DNA of 64,000 nt from Propionibacteriaceae bacterium (GTDB lineage Bacteria; Actinomycetota; Actinomycetes; Propionibacteriales; Propionibacteriaceae), in contig JAFKJK010000012.1 in assembly GCA_017306015.1 (NCBI GenBank), positions 120,537 through 184,536 on the forward strand. Direction: 5' to 3'. The notes under the pieces were generated by a model. That model was not told the DNA's origin. It made no database searches and worked only from the letters and a program-made list of their open reading frames with translations. Numbering within the stretch: position 1 is the stretch's first letter; every line of letters starts with the position of its first letter. The position numbers and the translations under genes were made by a program. Shown piece by piece: positions 18,541 through 29,048 of the stretch.

Positions 18541-19946
18541 CGCGTCCCCCTCTCCGGTAGCACGATGCTCACCGTGCTGCCCCGTCCCGGCTCGGACTCG
18601 ATCTCCACCCGGCCGCCGTGGGCGCGGGCGATGGCGCCGACGATGGCGAGCCCGAGCCCCGTCCCGCCGGACGTGCCGCTGCCCCGCTCGAACCGCTGGG
18701 TGACCCGCTCCAGGTCGGCAGCCGCGATCCCGACGCCCTCGTCGCGGACCCAGAGCCGCAGTTCGCCGTCCGCCAGCCGGCTGCCCATGCCGACCCTCGA
18801 CCCGTCCTCCGAGTAGCGGACGGCGTTGGCGGCCAGCTGCAGCCACGCCTGCGCGATCCGCTGCTCGTCCAGCCGGACCTCGGTGTCGGCCAGGTCGTCC
18901 AGCACCCAGTGCCGCTCGCCGAGGCCGGTCGCCTTGGCCAGCGTCTCATCGGTGAGCCGGGCCACGTCCGTCGGCGCCGGACGCACGAACTCCGGCTGCT
19001 CGGCCTTGGCGAGGGTGAGCAGGTCGTCGACCAGCCGGCGCATCCGGTCGGTCTCGTCCAGCACCAGCGCGCGGGTCGCGGCGACGTCGGCCGCGTCCGC
19101 CGGGTCGAGCAGCTCGAGGTGCCCGCGGATGATGGTCAGCGGGGTGCGCAGTTCGTGGCCCACGTCGTCCAGCAGCTCGCGCTGCCCGCCGACCGCGGTC
19201 TCGAGCCGGTCGAGCATGTGGTTCACCGTCACCGCGAGCGCGGACAGGTCGTCGGTGCCGCGGACGGGGATCCGTTGGCCGAGGTCGGTGTCGGTGATCT
19301 CGCCGGCCGTCCGGCGCATCCAGCTGATCGGCTCCAGCAGCCGGCCGACGAGGATCCAGATCAGCAGGCCGACCAGCAGCAGGGAGCCGACCGCGACCAG
19401 GACGTAGCTGCGCCAGACCTCGGCGAGCAGGCTCTGCTCGGCATCGAAGTCGACGGCCCGCACCAGCGCACCGCTGGGTGGACCGTCCCCGAACGCGACC
19501 GGCGCGACGACATAGCGGTAGTCGCGTTGGGGTGTGCGCAGGCTGCCGTGGGACACCGCGGCGAGCCCGGCGAGCGGAAGCATGGCGGTGACGAATTCCT
19601 GGTCGTGCTCGGGACGGAACGGGACCGCGGTCTGCGCCGTCCACTGCACTCGGCCGTCCACGATGCCGAGGACGCCCTCGTTCGAGGCCAGCACCGAGCG
19701 CTGCACCGCCACCCTGAGCAGCCCGCGGGCGTCGGCGAACGGCTGCCCGGTCTGCGGGTCGAGGCCGGTGGCGGCCAGGGTCGCCAGCTCCTCGACGGCG
19801 CGGTCGAGGTCGGCGGCGACGCGCTGCTCGGTGAGCGCGACCCCCCGGCTGTGCACGATCAGGCCCGAGGTGGCGAGCGCCAGGCCGGCCAACGCGACCA
19901 CGGCGGCGATCACCCGCGCGCGCACGCTCCACGACGGCCTGCTCAT
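18537..19946 (-). CDS. Membrane sensor histidine kinase with HAMP domain
   Basis: Protein of 469 residues. TM1 is at about 12-32, an extracytoplasmic sensor loop runs to about 180, and TM2 is at about 183-205. HAMP follows (LLEPISWMRRTAGEI...), then the dimerisation helix with DVGHELRTPLTI (His autophosphorylation site), the N box LQLAANAVRYS, and the G boxes DEGVGI and GTGLGLAIV. It passes phosphate to the regulator encoded directly downstream. The sensor loop has no recognisable named domain. Confidence 0.95.
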   Translation of the reverse strand: MSRPSWSVRARVIAAVVALAGLALATSGLIVHSRGVALTEQRVAADLDRAVEELATLAATGLDPQTGQPFADARGLLRVAVQRSVLASNEGVLGIVDGRVQWTAQTAVPFRPEHDQEFVTAMLPLAGLAAVSHGSLRTPQRDYRYVVAPVAFGDGPPSGALVRAVDFDAEQSLLAEVWRSYVLVAVGSLLLVGLLIWILVGRLLEPISWMRRTAGEITDTDLGQRIPVRGTDDLSALAVTVNHMLDRLETAVGGQRELLDDVGHELRTPLTIIRGHLELLDPADAADVAATRALVLDETDRMRRLVDDLLTLAKAEQPEFVRPAPTDVARLTDETLAKATGLGERHWVLDDLADTEVRLDEQRIAQAWLQLAANAVRYSEDGSRVGMGSRLADGELRLWVRDEGVGIAAADLERVTQRFERGSGTSGGTGLGLAIVGAIARAHGGRVEIESEPGRGSTVSIVLPERGTR

Positions 19947-19989
19947 CGTCCCAGTCTGCCGGGACGCCCCGGATGGCGGCCAGCCCCGC

Positions 19990-20598
19990 TCAGCGAGCCA
20001 CCACCAGCGACACCCCGAGGACCAGCATCACGGCGGCGACGAAACCGTCCAGCCAGCGGGTGGCGGCCGGTCCGGTGAGCCAGCGCGAGAGATGGCGGGC
20101 GCCGTAGGCGAGACCGAAGAACCAGGCGAAGCTTCCCGTCGCCGCACCGAGGGCGAACAGCCACCGCGCATCGCCGTGGGTGCTGGCGACGGAGCCCAGC
20201 AGGAAGACGGTGTCGAGGTAGACGTGCGGGTTCAGCCAGGTGAAGCCCAGGCAGGCGAGCAGCACCGCGCGCCGGGTGGTCGCCACCGGACCGTCGGCCG
20301 CCGCCGCCGTCGGTCCGGACGGTCGCAACGCCCGCCGGGCGGCCAGCAGGCCGTAGCCGATCAGGAACGCCGCGCCGGCCCAGCGGACGACCACCACCAG
20401 CCAGGGCAGTGCTCCCGTCACCGCGCTCAGGCCACCCACGCCGAGGGCGATCAGCACCGCGTCGGACAGCGCGCAGACCGCCGCCACCTCGAAGACGTGC
20501 TCCCGGCGGATGCCCTGCCGTAGCACGAACAGGTTCTGCGCGCCGATGGCCACGATCAGGGACAGGCCGAGGCCGAGACCGGCCAGGTAGGAGCTCAC
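19990..20598 (-). CDS. LysE/ArgO-family amino acid exporter
   Basis: Protein of 202 residues with six membrane helices, the LysE fold. It starts GLGLGLSLIVAIGAQNLFVLRQGI, very like LysE and ArgO, and has FTWLNPHVYLDTVFLLG, the conserved Asn-Pro helix. It probably exports lysine and arginine. It is divergent from a LysR-type gene of the LysG/ArgP group 71 bp away, the classic regulator-exporter arrangement. Start GTG 20598. Confidence 0.93.
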   Translation of the reverse strand: MSSYLAGLGLGLSLIVAIGAQNLFVLRQGIRREHVFEVAAVCALSDAVLIALGVGGLSAVTGALPWLVVVVRWAGAAFLIGYGLLAARRALRPSGPTAAAADGPVATTRRAVLLACLGFTWLNPHVYLDTVFLLGSVASTHGDARWLFALGAATGSFAWFFGLAYGARHLSRWLTGPAATRWLDGFVAAVMLVLGVSLVVAR

Positions 20599-20669
20599 CC
20601 GCTCGAAGGTAGGGGACGGACGGACTCGCGTCCAGCTAAAGATTCTGGCGTTGCATTAGCCTGTCTTAT

Positions 20670-21551
20670 GTGGAGCTCCCGGTCGAACTCGTCCGCACCT
20701 TCGCCGAGATCGTCGCGGCCGGCTCGCTGGACGGTGCGGCGGCCCGGCTGAGCGTCACCCCTTCCGCGGTGTCCCAGCGGCTGAAGGCACTGGAGAGCAG
20801 GCTCGGGCGCGTCCTCATCGTCCGCTCGAAGCCGGTGGCCGTCACCGAGGCCGGACGGGTGGTGCTGCGGCTGGCGCGCCAACTGGCCGCGATCGAGCAG
20901 GACGCGCTGGCTGAACTGGGTCTGGACGACCCGGCCGCAGGCGTCCCGCTCGCGGTGAACGCGGACAGCCTGGCCACCTGGTTCCTGGCCGCGCTCGCGC
21001 CACTGGCCGCCGCGGGGATGACGTTCGAGCTGTTCCGCGACGACCAGGAGTACACCGCCGGGCTGCTGGAGTCGGGGACGGTGTCAGCAGCGGTGACCTC
21101 GCAGCAACGCCCCGTTCCCGGCTGCTCGTCGCGTCCGCTGGGGGCGATCCGGTACCTGCCGGTGGCATCGCCGGCGTTCGCGTCCCGCTGGTTCGGCGAC
21201 GGTCGGGACGCCGCCGCGTTCGAGGCCGCCCCGCTGGTCGACTACGACCGCAGGGACGCGCTGCAGACCCGCTACCTGACCGGTCTGGGCGCCGACCCGG
21301 CGCGCCCGCCGCGGCACTACGTCCCGGCCTCGGCCGACTTCGCGACCGCGGTGCTGCTGGGCTTCGGCTGGGCGCTGGTCCCCGAGCAGCAGTCCGTCCC
21401 CGCTCTGGCCGACGGACGCCTGGTGCGCCTCGACGGCCAACCCGTGGACGTCCCGCTGCACTGGCAGCGCTGGAAGCTGGACTCCCCCGTCCTCGCCCGG
21501 ATCGAGGACGCCGTCGTCGGCGCCGCCCGCGCGGTCCTGCGTCCGGTCTGA
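20670..21551 (+). CDS. LysR-type regulator, LysG/ArgP group
   Basis: Protein of 293 residues. The N-terminal winged helix (ELVRTFAEIVAAGSLDGAAARLSVTPSAVSQRLKALE in spirit, about 6-45) is typical, followed by a two-lobed effector domain with VNADSLATWFL, a phrase characteristic of ArgP/LysG. It should activate the divergent exporter when basic amino acids are high. Start GTG 20670; little leader is available, so it may be leaderless. Confidence 0.93.
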   Translation: MELPVELVRTFAEIVAAGSLDGAAARLSVTPSAVSQRLKALESRLGRVLIVRSKPVAVTEAGRVVLRLARQLAAIEQDALAELGLDDPAAGVPLAVNADSLATWFLAALAPLAAAGMTFELFRDDQEYTAGLLESGTVSAAVTSQQRPVPGCSSRPLGAIRYLPVASPAFASRWFGDGRDAAAFEAAPLVDYDRRDALQTRYLTGLGADPARPPRHYVPASADFATAVLLGFGWALVPEQQSVPALADGRLVRLDGQPVDVPLHWQRWKLDSPVLARIEDAVVGAARAVLRPV

Positions 21552-21597
21552 ACCCGCCGCCGGCACTGGGACGGAAATCGAACCGTCCCCTTCCGGA

Positions 21598-22767
21598 TCA
21601 CGGAGCTGAACCTGCGGGCGTCCCCGCGGTTCCCTTGTCCGCAGAGACGAGGGACGTCAGGCGTCCGGCGAGCAGCGTGACGACGGCGATCGTGACCAGC
21701 GCGCCGAGCAGCATGGCGGTCGCCTCGCCGTCGACGAGGACGCCGGTGAGCTTGCCCAGCGCCGCCGCACCGACCGGGACGCCGAGCTGGGCGGCCGTCG
21801 AGGTCGCGATCGGCCAGGGCTGCCGGGTCACCGCCAACGCGGCGTGGGCCAGGACGGCCGCGACACCCAGCCCGAGGCCGAGCCAGATCGCCCGGGAGTC
21901 GGTGGCCAGCTCCCGCAGGTCGAGCGAACTGCCCAGCCAGACGAAGAAGACCGGTCCGAAGAAGCCTTCGGTGAGGGCCAGGGTCTGATTCGCGAGGCGG
22001 CGCGGCTGACCTGCGGCCGACACCGCCAGGCCGAGCGCGAACCCGGCCAGCATCACCGAGACGTGCATCGTGAGGGCGATCGCGGTGAGGGTGAACAGCA
22101 TGGTCAAGGTGACGCGGAGCTCCATGGCCAGGCCCCGCTCCTCGCTGATCTCGTGGAGCCGGCGACGGCGTCCGGTGCGCTCGGCCCAGGACAGGAACGC
22201 GAAGAAGACCGCCGCGACGGCGAGCACGGCCAGGGCGCCGAGCGCTGCGCGTCCGGCATTGGGCGGGTCGAGGACGAGCGGCAGCGCGACGATGCAGGCG
22301 GCGTCGGCGACGGCGATCTGGGCGACCATCTCCAGGCCCGGACGGCTGGACACCGTCGTCGATGCCAGCGCGGGCATCACGATGCTGGCCGAGGACGACG
22401 CGATCAGGACGGCGTAGAGCGCGGAGTGTCCCGTCCCCGACCAGGCGGCCAACGCCCAGCCGAGCGGCACCGCCAGGACGCCGACCCCGACGGCGCGCAG
22501 GACGCCGTTGCGGAGTCCGGACAGCATCGCCTGATGCCGGATCGGCACGTGGGTGCCGGCGACGAACATCACCAGCGCGAAGCCGATCTCGGCCATGAAG
22601 GACAGGATCGGGTCGGCGGAGTCGATCACGGCGAGACCACTGCGGCCCAGGACGATGCCGATGGCCAACTCGCCGATCACCACCGGGATGCGCAGCATCC
22701 GGTTGAGGCTGACGATCGGCCCCAGCATCGCGACGCCGCAGAGCAGGGCCAGCAGCGCGAAGCTCAC
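21598..22767 (-). CDS. CPA2-family cation/proton antiporter (Kef-type membrane domain)
   Basis: Protein of 389 residues with about 12 helices. Landmarks are RIPVVIGELAIGIVLG (the first inverted repeat), VMFVAGTHV, IVMPALASTT, VADAACIVALPLVL (the conserved ion-binding Asp region) and FGPVFFVWLGSSLDLREL. It lacks the C-terminal RCK/TrkA-N domain found in KefB and KefC, so it is a stand-alone membrane domain. The transported ion (sodium or potassium) cannot be told. Start GTG 22767. Just past its stop codon lies a short CCGGAAGGGGACGGTTC element also seen near 31477. Confidence 0.9.
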   Translation of the reverse strand: MSFALLALLCGVAMLGPIVSLNRMLRIPVVIGELAIGIVLGRSGLAVIDSADPILSFMAEIGFALVMFVAGTHVPIRHQAMLSGLRNGVLRAVGVGVLAVPLGWALAAWSGTGHSALYAVLIASSSASIVMPALASTTVSSRPGLEMVAQIAVADAACIVALPLVLDPPNAGRAALGALAVLAVAAVFFAFLSWAERTGRRRRLHEISEERGLAMELRVTLTMLFTLTAIALTMHVSVMLAGFALGLAVSAAGQPRRLANQTLALTEGFFGPVFFVWLGSSLDLRELATDSRAIWLGLGLGVAAVLAHAALAVTRQPWPIATSTAAQLGVPVGAAALGKLTGVLVDGEATAMLLGALVTIAVVTLLAGRLTSLVSADKGTAGTPAGSAP

Positions 22768-22935
22768 CGGCGCGTCCCCTCACTCACGGTTGCCTCCATC
22801 GGGGGCTGGGCGGCGCATCATCGGGGTCTACTTCCAGCCCTTCTCGAACCCTCGTCGGGACGACCCGTTGATGCCTTACCGGCTGGTCGGCCGCGCGCTC
22901 AGCCTACGACCGGGCTCGAGGCGCCTCCAGTGGGG

Positions 22936-23895
22936 TCACTCCGACAGCTTGCGGGCGACTCGGGCGACCACTTCGTCCGGCCGCGTCATGATCTCTTTCG
23001 CCAGCCAGCGGACCATCCGGTGACCCGCGTCCCGCAGCACCTGCTCTCGCTCCTTCTCGTGCTCGTAGGCGTCGGCCCGCCCGTACTTGACCGCGCCGTC
23101 GCACTCGCCGACGAGGTTCTGCTCCTCCCAGTAGAAGTCCGGGTAGAAGGTGCCGCGCGGCGTGACGAGCCGTGCCTGGCAGCGGGGTCTCGGCAGCCCG
23201 GCCAGCTCGAAATGGCCCGACGACAACGACTCGGCGGCCGACTCGCGGGCAGGCTCGGCCAGGTCGATCGCGCTGGCCAGGCCGGGGCCGGGACGCAATC
23301 GGCTCACCCGGCGCAGCTCGTCGCGGGCCGCTTCGGCGAGCCTCGGGTTGGCGTAGTCGGAGCGCCGGGGCAGGGCGACATAGCGCTCGCACAGCTTCCG
23401 GCTCGCCGCGTCGAGGATGACCAGGGCTGCGGGAAGCTCGAGTCCGCGGGCCAGGTCGACCGCTGTCCGGGCAAGGGTCGTGACGGTGTAGCCGCTGCCG
23501 TCCCGGGTGAGGTGCTCGGGTGGAAGGTCCGCCAGGTGGTGGTGGGCCGTCCGGTTGCGGGCGGAGTGCGGCTGGCCCGTCGGGAACGTGACCGCCACCG
23601 GCTGGTCGCTCCAAGCGACGAAGCCCGGCGTCGGCAGCTCCCAGTACTGCGCGGCGGACTGGTGGCTGATCACGGCGGCCGGGTTGGCCACGACTTCCGC
23701 GCGGGCCAGCACCACGTGCCGGGCGCCGGCGTCCGGCGGCCAGGCGGACGCCGCCAGGTAGACGCCACGGCGGAGCCGCAGGAGGTTCCCGGATTCGAGC
23801 TGGGTGCGCACCATGCCCACGCTCGCTCCGTTCGCCAGGAGCAGCCGCATCGTCGCAGGCTCGGTCGGCAATGCCCACACCCGCGGAGTTCGCAT
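22936..23895 (-). CDS. AbiEi-like/DUF559-like protein with nuclease-type C-terminus
   Basis: Protein of 319 residues. The N-terminal 60 residues (MRLLLANGASVGMVRTQLESGNLLRLRRGVYL) match the winged-helix domain of AbiEi antitoxins. The middle has ISHQSAAQYWELPTP and the VTTLARTAVDLARG phrase of the same family. The C-terminus (PRGTFYPDFYWEEQNLVGECDGAVKYG...REQVLRDAGHRMVRW) resembles the PD-(D/E)xK-type DUF559/Vsr-like fold. Such orphan genes are very common in actinobacteria and have no AbiEii-like toxin partner here. ATG 23895. An upstream extension of the frame runs into family B repeats. Confidence 0.8.
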   Translation of the reverse strand: MRTPRVWALPTEPATMRLLLANGASVGMVRTQLESGNLLRLRRGVYLAASAWPPDAGARHVVLARAEVVANPAAVISHQSAAQYWELPTPGFVAWSDQPVAVTFPTGQPHSARNRTAHHHLADLPPEHLTRDGSGYTVTTLARTAVDLARGLELPAALVILDAASRKLCERYVALPRRSDYANPRLAEAARDELRRVSRLRPGPGLASAIDLAEPARESAAESLSSGHFELAGLPRPRCQARLVTPRGTFYPDFYWEEQNLVGECDGAVKYGRADAYEHEKEREQVLRDAGHRMVRWLAKEIMTRPDEVVARVARKLSE

Positions 23896-23994
23896 ACGGA
23901 AATCCTGCGATGCGGCCGGGTTCCACTTCAAAGCCGCGGACGAATCTGTGGATAACTCGCCGTCGCCGGCCAACCTCGCGCCACGGAGGCCGAA

Positions 23995-24155
23995 TCCGCC
24001 GTTCCTGCAGTTATCAGGGGCCTCGACAGGGCCGAAGCCGGGCTCTCCGCCGTTGCTGCAGTTATGAGGGTCCAGGACAGCCCGAAAACCGCAGGAACGG
24101 CGGATCGGTCTCGGGCGAGCGGCGCAGATGCCCTCATAACCGCAGCAACGGCGGA
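23995..24155. repeat. Family B composite repeat, copy 2 (two forward, two reverse units)
   Basis: Units lie at 23995-24020 and 24046-24070 (forward) and 24081-24104 and 24131-24155 (reverse). Forward units read TCCGCCGTTSCTGCAG then TTATSAGGG; reverse units have CGG in place of CAG. Order, orientation and spacing match the copy at 2363-2526, 21 kb away, although the sequence between units differs. Confidence 0.87.
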
Positions 24156-24169
24156 ACGGCCCACCCAGT

Positions 24170-24540
24170 CCCGGGTGTCTGCTACGGCTTCCTGGAGGAC
24201 GCCTACGCGGACGGCAACACCATCGCGCTCGACGGACCGGCAGCACGGCGAACGAGTCCGCCGAGGCCTACGGCTGCCGGACGGACCGCCGCCGCGTGGC
24301 GCCTACGTCTTCTTCGACACCAGCTGCGAGGTGAACGAGGAGTGGACCGCTGGAGCCACATCGGCCCAGCCTCGGCGACGGCCGCGTCGTGCATGCCTGG
24401 GACGTGGTGCGCGCGTCGACAGCAGCGAACAGGCGGAACGGCTGGATGTCCCGCCGACCGGGACGCAGCCCCGCTCCGTCGACTGGACGCCGGTGGAGCG
24501 GATCCTCGTCAACGCGCGGCCGCTCCCGGCCGAACGGTAG
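24170..24540 (+). pseudogene. Frameshifted remnant of an unidentified gene
   Basis: Coherent peptide pieces appear in different plus-strand frames in order: CYGFLEDAYADGNTIALDG (from about 24180), then GAYVFFDTSCEVNEE (about 24300), then VDRWSHIGP (about 24339), then VVHAWDVV (about 24386) and finally VDSSEQAERLDVPP...DWTPVERILVNARPLPAER ending in TAG at 24540. No single frame spans them, so several indels are implied. I do not recognise the family. The left edge is uncertain because it runs into the family B cluster. Confidence 0.6.
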
Positions 24541-24573
24541 GCCGCGCCGGCCCGGCTCACGATCAGACCGGCG

Positions 24574-24990
24574 TCAGCGGCCGATCGCCCGCAACTGGCG
24601 TGGACGGATCCGGCCGAGATGCACCTGGCCGGACTGCTCGGCGGTGAACACGCGTGAGCGGTCCCGCCCTTCCTGCACCTGGGCGACGATCTCGGCCAGC
24701 CGGGCGAGCTGGTCGCGCATCCCCTCCAGCTCGGACTCCAGCGCCAGGATCCGCCGGACACCCTCCAGGTTGATGCCCTCGGTCTGCGACAGGTACTGGA
24801 TGTGCCGCAGCCGCGCGATGTCGCGCAGCGAGTACCGGCGTCCTCGGCCCCGGGCCCGGCCGGGGACCACCAGGCCGAGCCGGTCGTAGCCGCGCAGGGT
24901 CTGGGGGTGCATGTCGGCCAGCTGGGCGGCGACGGAGATCACGAAGATCGGCGCGTCGGCGTCCAGCTTGTCGGGCAGGTAGCCGCTCAT
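24574..24990 (-). CDS. hspR: Heat-shock repressor HspR (MerR family)
   Basis: Protein of 138 residues. It starts with [30 protein letters not shown], the MerR-type winged helix as found in HspR, then [14 protein letters not shown] and a dimerisation coiled coil ([22 protein letters not shown]). HspR binds HAIR palindromes and represses dnaK and clpB operons, with DnaK as co-repressor in Streptomyces. Being the last gene of the dnaK operon gives negative feedback. ATG 24990 overlaps the dnaJ stop by 4 bp. Confidence 0.96.
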   Translation of the reverse strand: MSGYLPDKLDADAPIFVISVAAQLADMHPQTLRGYDRLGLVVPGRARGRGRRYSLRDIARLRHIQYLSQTEGINLEGVRRILALESELEGMRDQLARLAEIVAQVQEGRDRSRVFTAEQSGQVHLGRIRPRQLRAIGR

Positions 24991-26138
24991 CGCCGACCCT
25001 CCAGCAGGTGGGCCCGGGGATCGGGCTCGGCAGCTTTGGCGGCGTAATCGGACAGCGCCGCCCTCGCCTCGTCGTTCAGGTGCTTCGGCACCCGGACCTC
25101 GACCGTGACGAGCAGGTCACCCGGCGATTCGGAGCCGCGTCCCCCCCGTCCGCTCACCCGGAAGGTGCGCCCGTTCGGCGTCCCGGCCGGGATCTTCAGC
25201 CGCACCGAGCCGTCGTCCAGCGTCGGGACGGAGATCTCGGCGCCGAGCGCGGCCTCGGCGAAGGTGACCGGGACGGTGATCGTCAGGTTGTCGCCCTTGC
25301 GTCCGAAAACGGGGTGCGGACGGACGTGAACCAGGACGTACAGGTCGCCGGCCGCACCGGAGTTCTGGCCGGCGCCACCCTTGCCCTTGATCCGGATCCG
25401 CTGGCCGTCGGTGACACCGGCCGGAATCCGCACCTGCATGGTCCGGGTGGACTCGCCGCGTCCGCTGCCCTGGCAGGTGGGGCACGGGTCGTCGGTGATC
25501 ATGCCGCGACCGCGGCACTCCCGGCACGGCTCCGACACGGCGAAGACGCCGCCCGAGGCGGACGTCTGCATCCCGCTGCCCTGGCAGACCGGGCAGACCC
25601 GGGGCTGTGTCCCGGGGCGGGCGCCGGTGCCGTGGCAGGTGGGGCAGGCGGTCTCGGACGTCGTCCGCATCGAGACCGTGGCTCCGGCGAGGGCGTCCGC
25701 GAAGTCGATCGTGACCTCGCCCTCGATGTCCGCTCCGCGCCGCGGGCCCCGGCTGGAACGCCGGGTGGTGGTCGTTCCCCCGCCGCCGAAGAGGTTGCCG
25801 AACAGGTCGCCCAGGTTCGCGTCCCCGCTGCTGGTGAAGGTGCGGAACAGGTCGTCCGTTCCCCCACCCTGACCGCCGCGCGGGAAGTGGAAGCCACCGC
25901 CCCCGAACAGGCTGCGGGCCTCGTCGTACTCCTTGCGCTGTTTCGGGTCCGACAGGACGGAGTTCGCCTCCGAGATCTCCTTGAACTTCGCCTCGGCGTC
26001 CGGGTTCTGCTTGTTCTGGTCGGGGTGGTACTGCCTGGCCAGCTTGCGGAAGGCCTTCTTGATCTCCTCGGGTTTGGCGTCGGAGGAGACGCCGAGGACC
26101 TTGTAGTAGTCCTTCTCGAGCCAGTCCTTCGTGCTCAT
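24987..26138 (-). CDS. dnaJ: Chaperone DnaJ
   Basis: Protein of 383 residues. The J domain (8-75) contains [16 protein letters not shown] with the HPD triad that stimulates DnaK ATPase. A Gly/Phe-rich stretch ([16 protein letters not shown]) follows. The zinc-binding region has all four CxxCxGxG repeats ([32 protein letters not shown]), and the C-terminal substrate-binding domains are complete. It is part of the dnaK-grpE-dnaJ-hspR operon. This order with hspR last marks it as the heat-shock DnaJ of actinobacteria. Confidence 0.98.
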   Translation of the reverse strand: MSTKDWLEKDYYKVLGVSSDAKPEEIKKAFRKLARQYHPDQNKQNPDAEAKFKEISEANSVLSDPKQRKEYDEARSLFGGGGFHFPRGGQGGGTDDLFRTFTSSGDANLGDLFGNLFGGGGTTTTRRSSRGPRRGADIEGEVTIDFADALAGATVSMRTTSETACPTCHGTGARPGTQPRVCPVCQGSGMQTSASGGVFAVSEPCRECRGRGMITDDPCPTCQGSGRGESTRTMQVRIPAGVTDGQRIRIKGKGGAGQNSGAAGDLYVLVHVRPHPVFGRKGDNLTITVPVTFAEAALGAEISVPTLDDGSVRLKIPAGTPNGRTFRVSGRGGRGSESPGDLLVTVEVRVPKHLNDEARAALSDYAAKAAEPDPRAHLLEGRR

Positions 26139-26157
26139 CGCGCCTCCTTTCCTCGCC

Positions 26158-26774
26158 TCACTCGTGCTCGGGCTGGGCCACCCCGACCCGGGCCGGACGG
26201 ATCACCCGTCCGTTCAGTCTCACTCCGCGCTGCATCACCGCCGACACCGTCGGACCGGTCAGCTCGCCCTCCATCGGCAGCTGCATCAAGGCGTCGTGGA
26301 TCTGCGGGTCGAAGGCATCCCCGACCTCGCCGTACGCCTCCAGCCCGTACTTGGCGATGACCTTCTCCAACTCGTCCGCGACCAGCTTGAAGCCGCCGAC
26401 GAGCTCGTCGTGCTCGCGGGCCGACTCGATGCTGTCCAGCACCGGAAGCAGGTCGAGCACGACCGCTTCGACCCCGCCCTCGCGGGCCAGCGACCGGTCG
26501 CGGTCGACCCGCTTCTTGTAGTTGGAGTACTCGGCGTGGAGCCGCTGCAGGTCAGCCGTCCGCTCTGCCGCCAGGGCTTTCAGCTGGTCGGTCTCCGAGA
26601 GCTCGGACGGCTGACCGCCGGCTGGCGCGCCGGGCGGCTGGGCCGCCTCGGCGTCCAGGAGGTCGGCCAGCGCCTCGTCCATCTCGTCGGGAGCCGGCTG
26701 GCCGCCGGAGTCGGCCGGAGCCTGGTCCTCGCCAGGCTCGCGGGCCTCCTCGTTGCCTTCGCTGAACTCGTCGC

Positions 26775-26778
<4 letters not shown>
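26158..26778 (-). CDS. grpE: Nucleotide exchange factor GrpE
   Basis: Protein of 206 residues. A long acidic, disordered N-terminus (about 1-65) is followed by the paired helix ([29 protein letters not shown]) and the beta-domain ending [20 protein letters not shown], the GrpE signature. It releases ADP from DnaK. GTG 26778 overlaps the dnaK stop (GTGA). There are 19 bases to dnaJ. Confidence 0.97.
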
Positions 26779-28625
<1,847 letters not shown>

Positions 28626-28656
28626 GGTGTGTTACCTCCGGTTGATCGTGGGTTCG

Positions 28657-28679
28657 GGTTGAGCTTAGCAGGCTCAACC
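28657..28679 (-). promoter_or_regulatory. HAIR operator 1 of the dnaK operon
   Basis: Perfect inverted repeat GGTTGAGC, 7 bases, GCTCAACC, 31 bases upstream of the dnaK ATG. It is the proximal of two adjacent HspR sites. Confidence 0.92.
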
Positions 28680-28683
28680 AGCA

Positions 28684-28706
28684 AGTTGAGTTCACCAGGC
28701 TCAACT
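28684..28706 (-). promoter_or_regulatory. HAIR operator 2 of the dnaK operon
   Basis: Inverted repeat AGTTGAGT, 7 bases, GCTCAACT, with one mismatch between the arms. Its centre is 27 bp from that of HAIR 1, about 2.6 helical turns, as expected for paired HspR dimers. The left arm equals that of the clpB HAIR. Confidence 0.93.
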
Positions 28707-28735
28707 ACGCACGTCCTCCACCTATTCCCGTCCCC

Positions 28736-29048
28736 TGAACCGTCGGGGACAGGTACTTTCGGTTCAGGCGCCCGCGTTCGGACGAGACGTTGAACCGTCG
28801 GGGACAGGTACTTCGGCTCAGGCGCCCGCGTTCGGACGGGACGTTGAACCGTCGGGGACATGAACCGTCGGGGACAGGTACTTCGGTTCAGGCGCCCGCG
28901 TTCGGACGAGACGTTGAACCGTCGGGGACAGGTACTTTCGGTTCACGAACCCGCGTCCCGCGTCGGCTGGACATGAACCGAAGTACCTGTCCCCAACGGT
29001 TCACGCGTCGGCCGGAGGTGAACCGAAGTACCTGTCCCCGACGGTTCA
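28736..29048. repeat. Family A palindromic repeat array, cluster 3
   Basis: Seven copies. Reverse orientation: 28736-28766, 28791-28820, a truncated copy 28845-28860, 28861-28890 and 28915-28945. Forward orientation: 28974-29003 and 29019-29048. The reverse copies are separated by an almost identical 24-bp spacer (GGCGCCCGCGTTCGGACGAG plus ACGT), so a 54-bp unit has been tandemly duplicated. The truncated copy stops after 16 bp exactly where the next copy begins. The last copy supplies the stop codon of the neighbouring hydrolase gene. No gene lies in this 340-base stretch. Confidence 0.95.

Noticed and set aside
21844..23955. A 703-codon plus-strand frame across two minus-strand genes
   Set aside because: It spans the antiporter, an intergenic gap and the AbiEi-like gene; composition is typical of an antisense shadow.
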